Shown: piece by piece, positions 5,272 to 10,878 of the stretch
Layout of the letters: the number at the start of each line of letters is the position of its first letter
Position numbering within the stretch: the stretch's first letter is position 1
Origin: DAOTWP01 sp034435675
GTDB taxonomy: Bacteria; Chloroflexota; Anaerolineae; Aggregatilineales; Phototrophicaceae
Length of the DNA stretch: 10,878 nucleotides
Reading direction: 5' to 3'
NCBI GenBank assembly: GCA_034435675.1
Contig: DAOTWP010000192.1
Span: 1-10,878 of the forward strand
Translations under genes and position numbers: made by a program
The notes under the pieces: model-generated
Seen by the model: the letters and a program-made list of their open reading frames with translations, nothing else
Told to the model about the DNA's origin: nothing
The model's database searches: none

Positions 5272-6195
5272 TCAGCCGTAGAGTTGGGTAATCGCCGTCT
5301 TCGATTCGATCAGCGCCGCCCAGTTTTCCGACGGAATCGCGCCTGCCCGCCACCAGCTAATCGCCGGGGCACTGTAGCTGTCCGCCGCCAGCGCCACCGC
5401 GTCCAGCAGCGTCTGCGCATCACCATCGCCGGACATCGCCGGCACCAGCGGCAGTCCGAACGGCTGCCAGGTCGCATATGCCTCTGCCAGCGTCTCATCC
5501 GGGGACTGCCGGAAAATGTCCCAGTAGACCTGTAGGTGCACGCTGTCTACATGCGGACGCCAGCGGTCCGGGTAGATCGCGTCAAAGCTCACCTGACGCG
5601 GGTCTACCAGTATGCCGATATGGGTGCCGTCGCCCACCGTAGCACGCACCAACTGCATCAGGGCGTCTACATCGTCGGCGCTGCCCTGCCAGAAACCGGC
5701 TGCGGCTTCTACATCAAGGATTACCGAGCGCACCCCCGCCACCTGCAGGGTATCAATGATGCGCTGCGCTTCGGCTTCAACATTTAAACCCTTCACCACC
5801 CCCCAGGCATGGCATTCCAGCGCATACTCGTCGAGCGCATCCACCCACGCCCGCAGGCTGTCCGTGCCGGTGACTGCCAGCGCCGCTTTGGTGTCAAAGT
5901 CGCCCTGCCAGTGCTCGCCATCAAACGTTTTGATGAACACGCCGTTGACCGCTTCCTGTCCGATACGGCGCTGCGTTGCGGCAAATTCGTCGATGCTGTC
6001 CGACTGCACGGCATCGCCTTTCCAGTGCCACACATAGTAACCTGCGTCATAGGGTGTCCAGGGCGTAATGGTCAGGGGTGTTGTGACTTCATCAGCGCTG
6101 ACCCGCCCGCCCCCTGCCGCCCACAGGCGCGCGCCTGCGAGTCCTGCGCTGCCCGCCAGCAGATGCCGCAAAAACGCTCGTCGTGTGATCTTCAT
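5272..6195 (-). CDS. Tat-exported protein with probable glycoside-hydrolase-like barrel
   Basis: The 307-residue protein opens with a twin-arginine signal: T4-R-R-A-F-L-R, then a hydrophobic stretch to about residue 26 ending in L-W-A-A. It should be exported folded through the Tat system. The rest alternates beta strands and helices as in a TIM barrel: GVFIKTFDG (85-93), HAWGVVKGLN (129-138), SVILDVEA (157-164), THIGILVDPR (191-200), VDSVHLQVYW (216-225), and PLVPAMSG (249-256). D161 and E163 sit at the end of a strand, as acids do in GH25-type lysozymes and related hydrolases. I do not recognise the exact family, so a sugar-cleaving role is inference. An AGGAGG lies eight bases before the ATG. 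Divergent from it is the TIR-LytM gene. Both have extracytoplasmic parts and possible cell-wall links. Confidence 0.75.
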   Translation of the reverse strand: MKITRRAFLRHLLAGSAGLAGARLWAAGGGRVSADEVTTPLTITPWTPYDAGYYVWHWKGDAVQSDSIDEFAATQRRIGQEAVNGVFIKTFDGEHWQGDFDTKAALAVTGTDSLRAWVDALDEYALECHAWGVVKGLNVEAEAQRIIDTLQVAGVRSVILDVEAAAGFWQGSADDVDALMQLVRATVGDGTHIGILVDPRQVSFDAIYPDRWRPHVDSVHLQVYWDIFRQSPDETLAEAYATWQPFGLPLVPAMSGDGDAQTLLDAVALAADSYSAPAISWWRAGAIPSENWAALIESKTAITQLYG

Positions 6196-6203
6196 CCGTC
6201 ATG

Positions 6204-6209
6204 CCTCCT
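6204..6209 (-). promoter_or_regulatory. Strong ribosome binding site of the Tat protein
   Basis: AGGAGG lies eight bases before the ATG at 6195. An ATG that overlaps this spacer is out of frame and leads only to a short Arg-rich frame, so it is not used here. Confidence 0.65.
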
Positions 6210-6252
6210 GTGCCGCTTTGCGCGCGGCTGTCGCGCATCTGGTTTTGATCGT

Positions 6253-6267
6253 TATAATGGTATTGTA
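6253..6267. promoter_or_regulatory. Closely packed divergent -10 boxes of the TIR and Tat-protein genes
   Basis: TATAAT on the plus strand (6253-6258) lies 34 bases before the TIR start. TACAAT on the minus strand (6262-6267) lies 66 bases before the Tat-protein start. Three bases separate the boxes, so two polymerases could not bind at once. The minus box has a weak -35 match (TTATCC, 17-base spacer). The plus box has no clear -35. Confidence 0.45.
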
Positions 6268-6292
6268 GCGGAAACCGCCTGAAGGGATAACC

Positions 6293-7810
6293 ATGCCGAG
6301 CATTTTCATCTCCTATCGCCGCGCGGACAGCATCAGCATTACGGGGCGCATTTATGACCGGCTGGTGGCGGCGTTTGGCGAAAAGCGCGTCTTCAAGGAT
6401 GTGGACGACATTCCGATCGGCGCGGATTTCCGCCGTGTGCTGCAAAACGAGGTCGGCGCGTGCGATGTGCTGCTGGTGATTATCGGACAGCGCTGGCTGA
6501 ATGTGACCGACGACGAGGGCGACCGGCGGCTGGATGACCCGGACGATTTCGTGCGCATTGAGGTCGAATATGGCTTGCAGCGCGACGACCTCATCGTCAT
6601 CCCGGTGACAGTCAACGGCGCAAGCCTGCCCAAAGCCGCGCAGCTTCCCGAAGGGCTGCGCGAACTGGTATTCCGCAACGGCGCAGTGGTGCGCGATGAC
6701 CCGGATTTCAACCGTGATGTGGCGCGGCTGATCAACCAGCTCAAGCAGCTCCCGGCGCGCAAAACCCGGCGCACGGGCGGCGCTGTCCCACGTTCACGCC
6801 TGCCGCTGGTATTGGGCGCGGCGCTGCTGCTGGTGCTGCTGGCAGTGGGGCTGCTGGCGCTGCTGTCCAGCCTGACACCGCCTGGCGAGCCGCAGGACGG
6901 CACCCGGCAGGTCGCCGCAGAAACCAGCGCGACCCCCGACACTGAGGCAGCCACTGCTGCGTCGGCTGAGCAGACCTCCCCCGCGCAGGCGACCACCGCC
7001 GTGCCCACCGAGGCAGACGCACCGCCCACTGCCGCCGCTGCGCTCCCCGGCGACTATCTCGACGCGCAGTTGGATACGCGCATGTCGTATATCAACGTGC
7101 GGGCAGAACCACAGCCCGCAGCGGATGTGCTGGGCATTGTGCCGGATGGCGCGCAGGTGCGCTACCTGGCAGACAGCCGCACCGGCGACGACTGGTTCTA
7201 TGTGCAGTACGAAGATCTGGCGGGCTGGGTCAATGGCGCGTATGCGCTGCTGCTGGAATGCTTTGTGGCGGACGGCTACGACGCGCCCGTGGGCACCGAA
7301 GAAGAACGCCGCAGCACGCAAATCTGGCCCGGCGAATGGCGCGATGCCAGTGTGTTTGGGGAGTTATACTTTGTCGGCACGCCGTCTGAGGCGGTTGTCA
7401 TCGGCGCTGACCTGAATATTGGCTCCCCCTATGAAGACTTAGGTGAACCGGTCTATGCTATTGCCAGCGGTGAAGTGACCTTTGCCGGTGAGCTGCCTGT
7501 GTGGGGCAATGTGATCGTCATCCGGCATGACCCGCTGTATACCTGTGATGGCGAGGTGTATTTCAGCCGCTACGGGCATGTCGGGGAGGTGCTGGTCAGC
7601 GCCGGGGAGCGTGTGCAGCGCGGGCAGCAGATTACATCAATCGGCGACGGCGAGGGGCGTTATGTACCGCATCTTGGCTTAGACCTGAGCCAGACGAGCA
7701 TTCTGGAAATTGATCCGGGTTATTTCCCCGGCGCGGATTTCGACGCGGCGCTGGCGAATTTCATTGACTCGCGCGCGTTCATTGAGGGGCACCGCCCGCC
7801 AGGATCGTGA
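6293..7810 (+). CDS. TIR domain - transmembrane - SH3b - degenerate LytM/M23 fusion protein
   Basis: The 505 residues form four parts. Residues 1-125 are a TIR domain: SIFISYRRADS (3-13), V-F-K-D-V-D-D-I-P-I-G near 33-43, D-V-L-L-V-I-I-G, and F-V-R-I-E90-V-E-Y-G-L. E90 is at the place of the catalytic glutamate of NAD-cleaving bacterial TIRs. Residues 170-191 are a transmembrane helix. A linker rich in Ala, Thr, Pro and Glu follows to about 256. Residues 260-325 are an SH3b domain (Y-I-N-V-R-A-E-P, G-W-V-N). Residues 350-480 are LytM/M23-like: G371-A-D-L-N, P-V-Y-A-I-A-S-G-E-V, Y-G-H429, and P-H460-L-G. The first zinc histidine is V369 and the last is G462, while D373, H429 and H460 remain, so peptidase activity is doubtful. 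The TIR part should be cytoplasmic and the rest outside. AAGGG lies seven bases before the ATG. Confidence 0.88.
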   Translation: MPSIFISYRRADSISITGRIYDRLVAAFGEKRVFKDVDDIPIGADFRRVLQNEVGACDVLLVIIGQRWLNVTDDEGDRRLDDPDDFVRIEVEYGLQRDDLIVIPVTVNGASLPKAAQLPEGLRELVFRNGAVVRDDPDFNRDVARLINQLKQLPARKTRRTGGAVPRSRLPLVLGAALLLVLLAVGLLALLSSLTPPGEPQDGTRQVAAETSATPDTEAATAASAEQTSPAQATTAVPTEADAPPTAAAALPGDYLDAQLDTRMSYINVRAEPQPAADVLGIVPDGAQVRYLADSRTGDDWFYVQYEDLAGWVNGAYALLLECFVADGYDAPVGTEEERRSTQIWPGEWRDASVFGELYFVGTPSEAVVIGADLNIGSPYEDLGEPVYAIASGEVTFAGELPVWGNVIVIRHDPLYTCDGEVYFSRYGHVGEVLVSAGERVQRGQQITSIGDGEGRYVPHLGLDLSQTSILEIDPGYFPGADFDAALANFIDSRAFIEGHRPPGS

Positions 7811-7820
7811 TCCAGCACCC

Positions 7821-8579
7821 TCAGCGCGGCGGGACTGCTCCGTTCAGGTAGGTCAGCATCTGCGCGCGGGCGTGCGCGTACATGCGTGTTTCGATGTCGG
7901 CAAGCGCGGCGGGGGGCACATGTGTCCACAGGTCGCGCTGCATGAGTTCCGGCGCGTCCAGCACAGCGCGCAGTTCCTGCGGTGTTTTGCCAATGCGCCC
8001 GCCAAAGATTTCCAGCGTTTTGCTCTCACCGCCGGGCTGAAGCTGCGTGGCGATCAGGTCGCGCCAGTCGCACAGTGTGGTGTCGCTCATAAAGGGCAGC
8101 CAGCCGTCCGGCGCTGCCGCCGCGAGGGTGTCTGCCTGCCAGCCGTCCAACTGCTGTTCATCGCGTTCGTCCATGAAGATCAGCAGGATGTGCAGGTAGA
8201 AGAAGCGCTGGCGCGGCGACTCGCCCCAATCGCCCTGCGCAAAATAGGGTCCCAGCAGGTCCACGGTCCAGACTTCATCCATAGACAGGTGCGCCACATA
8301 CCCCGCCAGAAAGGCGCGCTGGTCTGCGGCGGCGGCATGTTGCAGCGCGGGAAAGCGGTCGAGCATGACGCGCCAGGGGGCTGTGGTCATCGGCACGCCG
8401 TAAGCGTAGAAGTGGGTTGCCTCGCGGGCAGCGCCGCTTTCTGCGCGGGCGTCCGCGGCGACATTGCCCAGCAGAAAGGCACTGCGCTGGCGGTAAAGCA
8501 GATCACGCTGCGTGTCGGGCACGGCGGGGTCCGTCAGCAGACGCTGGGCAGCGGCAAGATGCGTGAAGGGCGTGGGCAT
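7821..8579 (-). CDS. Zinc-dependent phospholipase C-like protein
   Basis: The 252 residues are mostly helical and begin MPTPFTHLAAA, the usual opening of the zinc-dependent phospholipase C family (PF00882-like). The expected metal ligands are all visible in order: H7, D43 in F-L-L-G-N-V-A-A-D, H56 in T-H-F-Y, and H97 with D101 in G-Y-V-A-H-L-S-M-D. Known members bind three zinc ions and cleave phosphodiester bonds, but many family members have no tested substrate, so phospholipase action is inference. No signal peptide is seen, so this copy appears cytoplasmic. No clear Shine-Dalgarno precedes the ATG; a TAGAAT box lies 46 bases upstream. The gene converges on the TIR fusion gene with only ten bases between the stops. 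It follows the propeller gene in the same direction. Confidence 0.85.
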   Translation of the reverse strand: MPTPFTHLAAAQRLLTDPAVPDTQRDLLYRQRSAFLLGNVAADARAESGAAREATHFYAYGVPMTTAPWRVMLDRFPALQHAAAADQRAFLAGYVAHLSMDEVWTVDLLGPYFAQGDWGESPRQRFFYLHILLIFMDERDEQQLDGWQADTLAAAAPDGWLPFMSDTTLCDWRDLIATQLQPGGESKTLEIFGGRIGKTPQELRAVLDAPELMQRDLWTHVPPAALADIETRMYAHARAQMLTYLNGAVPPR

Positions 8580-8624
8580 ATGCTGGGCGACTCGTCTCGG
8601 TGCGGGCAGATAATGGTTCGTCCC

Positions 8625-8630
8625 ATTCTA
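8625..8630 (-). promoter_or_regulatory. Possible -10 box of the phospholipase-like gene
   Basis: TAGAAT fits the -10 box at five of six positions and is followed by GGGAC, almost the same as the box of the next upstream gene (TACAATGGGAC). It lies in the 86-base gap between the two genes. No -35 box is clear. Confidence 0.35.
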
Positions 8631-8665
8631 CAGGACAGCAGGGGCGCGCTGCCAGTGCGAGGCAG

Positions 8666-9634
8666 TCAGGGCGACCATACCGGATACTGAATGTTCTCCG
8701 CTTGCAGCAGTGCGTGCATCTGGGTATCTTCAAGGCGGACAAGCCGGACGCCGGCACCGGCTGACCGGATCACGGCGGTCAGCGTCCCGTCCGCGCGCCA
8801 TGCCAGGTGCTGGAATGGTCCACCCGGCTGATAGGTGATGATGGTCGCTCCATTCCAGATGTGTACAATATGGGCGTAGCCCTCAAAAACCAGCCACCCG
8901 TTCACGCTCCACTGCGGCGCATAATAGCCGCCTCCCGGTGTCACGTCGAAGACCTGTTCCCCATCCCACACCCGCAGCATGACCGTGTCTCCTGCATGGG
9001 CGTAAAATGCCAACTGCCCATCGGGCGACCATGCCGGGAACAGTTCTGCCACATCCGGCGTCCGGGTGATGTTGGTGAAGCCTGCGCCGTCCCACACGAT
9101 GATGTCCTCGATCAGAGACGCGCTGTCCCGCGACGAAACAAATGCCAGCCGCCCGTCCGCGCTCCATGCCGGGTAATCGTCCATTGCCGGGTGCTGCGAG
9201 AGGTTGCTCAGCTCGCCGTCGTCCCAGATGTAAATTTCCATGTTGCCGTCGCGCTCACTGGCAAACGCGACTCTGCCGTCGGGGCTGATTGCCGGACGCC
9301 AGTCGTTCATCGGATGCTGCGAGAGATTGTGCGTGCTGAGACCGTCCCACAGGTAGACCTCGGTGCTGCCTTCCGTGTCGCTCAGGAAAACGAAACGCCC
9401 GTCCGCGCTCCAGCCGTAGAACGACTGGTACGGCTCCTCTTGTAAGGTGATCAGGGCATTGCGCGCGGGGTCGAACATGGCGATTTCGTAGCGGTTGCTG
9501 TCGGCGTTGAAGCGGGTGAACGCCAGCACATCGCGGATCGGCACGTTGGGGGCGACGCCTGCCAGCGTGAGCAGCAGCAGACCGCCGCAGACCAGCGCCA
9601 CCAGCGGGGAAACTCGCAGCCAGAATAGGAGCAT
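8666..9634 (-). CDS. Membrane-anchored TolB-like beta-propeller (PD40/WD40-like repeats)
   Basis: I choose the ATG at 9634. It has GAGGTG six bases upstream, and a TACAAT box at 9668-9673 lies between it and a further in-frame ATG at 9697. The 322-residue product starts with one hydrophobic segment (about 9-28), which should anchor it with the rest outside the membrane. Six repeats of about 38-50 residues follow, each with W-S-x-D-G-R-hydrophobic-A-F: W75, I117-S-P-D-G, W157, W202, W242 and W279. Each is followed by a strand ending in V-W-D-G or I-W-N-G. This is the TolB-type propeller, a scaffold for protein or ligand contact. I see no enzymatic residues. Two neighbouring blades share N-L-S-Q-H-P, which suggests recent duplication. 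It lies upstream of the phospholipase-like gene and divergent from the kinase, so a surface sensor or binding role is possible. Confidence 0.85.
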   Translation of the reverse strand: MLLFWLRVSPLVALVCGGLLLLTLAGVAPNVPIRDVLAFTRFNADSNRYEIAMFDPARNALITLQEEPYQSFYGWSADGRFVFLSDTEGSTEVYLWDGLSTHNLSQHPMNDWRPAISPDGRVAFASERDGNMEIYIWDDGELSNLSQHPAMDDYPAWSADGRLAFVSSRDSASLIEDIIVWDGAGFTNITRTPDVAELFPAWSPDGQLAFYAHAGDTVMLRVWDGEQVFDVTPGGGYYAPQWSVNGWLVFEGYAHIVHIWNGATIITYQPGGPFQHLAWRADGTLTAVIRSAGAGVRLVRLEDTQMHALLQAENIQYPVWSP

Positions 9635-9640
9635 CACTCG

Positions 9641-9646
9641 CACCTC
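9641..9646 (-). promoter_or_regulatory. Ribosome binding site deciding the start at 9634
   Basis: GAGGTG on the minus strand stands six bases before the ATG at 9634 and favours it over the in-frame ATG at 9697. The next codons begin a typical membrane anchor. Confidence 0.6.
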
Positions 9647-9667
9647 AGTCGTTTGACCGCCGGTCCC

Positions 9668-9673
9668 ATTGTA
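9668..9673 (-). promoter_or_regulatory. -10 box of the propeller gene
   Basis: TACAAT followed by GGGAC lies 34 bases before the ATG at 9634. It falls inside the longer frame that would start at 9697, which argues against the longer form. No convincing -35 box is seen. Confidence 0.45.
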
Positions 9674-9724
9674 GCGCCAATCGCGCGCGCGGGACATTTT
9701 TACACGATTTTTCGTGCGACTCTC

Positions 9725-9753
9725 TTGCGCCGTGCTGTTCGCTGGCGTATAAC
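9725..9753 (+). promoter_or_regulatory. Probable promoter of the Ser/Thr kinase gene
   Basis: TTGCGC (9725-9730) and TATAAC (9748-9753) are separated by exactly 17 bases. The -10 box fits at five of six positions and the -35 at three. The ATG is 37 bases downstream of the -10 box. Confidence 0.45.
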
Positions 9754-9789
9754 TGAACCATCACCCAATCACACGGATGGCGAAACCCC

Positions 9790-10653
9790 ATGAGCGAACG
9801 CAAGGATAATCTGATCGGCAGACATTTCGGTCAGTTTGAAATCATGGAAAAGATCGGGCAGGGCGGCATGGCAACCGTCTACCGCGCGCGGCAGATTTCG
9901 ATTAACCGCATTGTCGCCATCAAGGTGCTGCCGCCCACGCTGCTGCATGATCCCAGCTTTGCCGAGCGCTTCGCCCGCGAAGTGGATGTCATCGCGCATC
10001 TGGAACACCCGCACATCCTGCCGATTTACGACTACGGTGACGCCGATGGCATCCCGTATATCGCCATGCGCTTTCTGGGCGGCGGCAGTATGGCGGACAT
10101 GATCCGCCGGGGCAAAATTGAGCTGAACAGCCTCGAACGTCCCTTCCGGCAGGTGGCACAGGCGCTCGATTACGCCCACCGGCAGGGGGTGATCCACCGC
10201 GACCTGAAACCCGCGAACGTGATGATGGACGAAAACGGCAACGCCTATCTGTCCGACTTCGGCATCGCGCGTGTGCTGGGCAGTGACCTGACCGGCAGCA
10301 TGATTATCGGCACACCGGCGTATATGAGTCCTGAGCAGGCAAACGGGCTGCCGATTGACGGGCGCGCCGATATTTATTCGCTCGGCGTGGTGCTGTTTGA
10401 ACTGATCGCCGGACGCGAACCGTTCAAGGCAGAAACCCCGATGGCGCTGCTGCTCAAACACATCAACGAGCCAATGCCCTCGCTGCTCAGCTTCCGCGAG
10501 GATGTGCCGCAGGAAGTGGATGCTGTCGTCAAAAAAGCGACAGCGAAAGACCCGGCAGACCGCTATTCCTCTGCCGGGGAGCTGGCGGCAGACTTTGCCG
10601 ATGCCGCGCGCCAGCCGGTGCGCCCGGCGTTGCAGTCGCGTTTGTTTCCGTAG
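9790..10653 (+). CDS. PknB-type Ser/Thr protein kinase, ending right after the catalytic domain
   Basis: The 287-residue protein is a complete Hanks-type kinase: glycine loop G23-Q-G-G-M-A-T-V-Y, ATP lysine K45 in V-A-I-K, catalytic loop H136-R-D-L-K-P-A-N, D156-F-G, and activation end G174-T-P-A-Y-M-S-P-E-Q. It ends with the usual P-A-D-R-Y-S-S-A-G-E-L region near 256-266. It should phosphorylate Ser/Thr in the cytoplasm. Related bacterial kinases usually continue into a transmembrane helix and an outer domain. Here the frame stops about 12 residues after the kinase fold. The next bases carry a transmembrane segment and linker on the opposite strand. The protein may therefore be a natural soluble kinase or one cut by a rearrangement. 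The ATG has only a weak GGATGG upstream. The gene is divergent from the propeller gene. Confidence 0.93.
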   Translation: MSERKDNLIGRHFGQFEIMEKIGQGGMATVYRARQISINRIVAIKVLPPTLLHDPSFAERFAREVDVIAHLEHPHILPIYDYGDADGIPYIAMRFLGGGSMADMIRRGKIELNSLERPFRQVAQALDYAHRQGVIHRDLKPANVMMDENGNAYLSDFGIARVLGSDLTGSMIIGTPAYMSPEQANGLPIDGRADIYSLGVVLFELIAGREPFKAETPMALLLKHINEPMPSLLSFREDVPQEVDAVVKKATAKDPADRYSSAGELAADFADAARQPVRPALQSRLFP

Positions 10654-10878
10654 CGGTCGCTGCGCCACCGCCGCTCAACGCGCCGGGCAGAATCAGCACT
10701 GCCGCGACGACCAGCACCAGCACTGCCAGCAGCGCACCGATCAGCGCCACCGGGACGCCCCGGCGAGCAGGCGCGGGCGTATCTGCTGCGGGCGGAACCT
10801 GCGGGCGGGTCATGGCAGGCTGCCGCGTCGGTTTGGCGCGGGCGGCGGCGCGGGTGCCCGGCGTGCCCTCCGGCAGCG
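10529..10878 (-). CDS. C-terminal part of a membrane protein entering from the right edge, possibly a receptor kinase tail
   Basis: The minus-strand frame is open from the right edge to TGA at 10529, 116 codons without its start. It reads L-P-E-G-T-P-G-T-R and an Arg/Ala/Pro-rich stretch, then a transmembrane helix (codons about 44-63, A-L-I-G-A-L-L-A-V-L). A linker A-T-A-T-E-T-N-A-T-A-T-P follows. This order is what is normally found behind the catalytic domain of Chloroflexota-type Ser/Thr kinases. The last 40 or so residues are only the antisense of the end of the plus-strand kinase and look unnatural (R-Q-R-N-S-G-L-P-G). The gene thus seems to have lost its natural outer domain. An ATG at 10813 exists, but the frame upstream has the same composition, so the gene probably begins outside. 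It could also be a chance frame, though the membrane helix makes that unlikely. Confidence 0.5.
   Translation of the reverse strand, partial: LPEGTPGTRAAARAKPTRQPAMTRPQVPPAADTPAPARRGVPVALIGALLAVLVLVVAAVLILPGALSGGGAATATETNATATPGAPAGARHRQSLPPAPRQRNSGLPGLSLSLF

Noticed and set aside
6352..7029. Minus-strand Ser-rich frame of 225 codons
   Set aside because: Antisense to the TIR and linker part of the fusion gene; serine-rich low complexity is what the antisense of that linker gives.
7808..7823. Terminator between the TIR fusion gene and the phospholipase-like gene
   Set aside because: Only ten bases separate the stops and I see no stable stem followed by a T-run on either strand.
7710..8690. 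Plus-strand frame of 326 codons
   Set aside because: It is antisense to the phospholipase-like gene, whose zinc ligands and start motif are clear, and it overlaps the end of the TIR fusion gene. Its product is Arg/Gln/His-rich without family motifs.
9695..9697. Longer start for the propeller protein
   Set aside because: The likely -10 box lies inside the extra codons, the extra residues are Arg-rich and unlike a leader, and a good ribosome binding site precedes the ATG at 9634.
9769..10668. Minus-strand frame of 299 codons opposite the kinase
   Set aside because: It is the antisense of a complete kinase with all catalytic motifs, and its translation has no recognisable domain. Long antisense frames are common in GC-rich genes.

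Overview
The window is GC-rich DNA with mostly compact genes on both strands. Its contents suggest a free-living member of the Chloroflexota (Anaerolineae-like). The clues are a PknB-type kinase beside a membrane segment with a Thr/Ala linker, a TIR protein with an alanine/threonine/proline-rich linker, a zinc-dependent phospholipase C-like protein, a putative F420-dependent oxidoreductase, and dispersed GTAGGGGCG hairpins and CGCAAAG repeats. This placement is inference from gene style; no rRNA or marker gene is present.

Left part (1-2639, minus strand): a GT2 glycosyltransferase is followed by a large YfhO-like polytopic membrane protein that runs off the left edge. The membrane protein gene is one open frame of 539 codons. 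It carries copies of two or three dispersed repeat families inside its loops, and none of them breaks the frame. Further copies lie between the two genes. Together they look like a polysaccharide or lipid-linked sugar pair. A 325-base divergent region then leads to a plus-strand deazaflavin (F420)-type oxidoreductase at 2965-3588.

Middle (3684-6195, minus strand): a soluble, sensor-less methyl-accepting-type signalling protein lies downstream of a single-domain CheY-like response regulator. Upstream of both is a Tat-exported protein with a probable glycoside-hydrolase-like barrel. Divergent from the Tat protein, with -10 boxes only a few bases apart, is the most unusual gene of the window (6293-7810). 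It encodes a cytoplasmic TIR domain, one transmembrane helix, a low-complexity linker, an SH3b domain and a LytM/M23-like domain that has lost two of its three zinc ligands. This looks like an envelope sensor or regulator joined to a TIR signalling domain.

Right part (7821-10878): two minus-strand genes encode a zinc-dependent phospholipase C-like protein and a membrane-anchored TolB-like propeller. A divergent plus-strand Ser/Thr kinase follows. It stops directly after its catalytic domain and converges on a minus-strand frame entering from the right edge. That frame encodes a juxtamembrane segment, a transmembrane helix and a Thr/Ala linker, and its last part is antisense to the end of the kinase gene. 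The junction looks like a rearrangement breakpoint or an unusual antisense overlap.

Several starts are supported by visible -10 boxes (TATAAT, TACAAT or TAGAAT, often followed by GGG) and Shine-Dalgarno sequences. I see no rRNA, tRNA, CRISPR array, transposase or phage gene.
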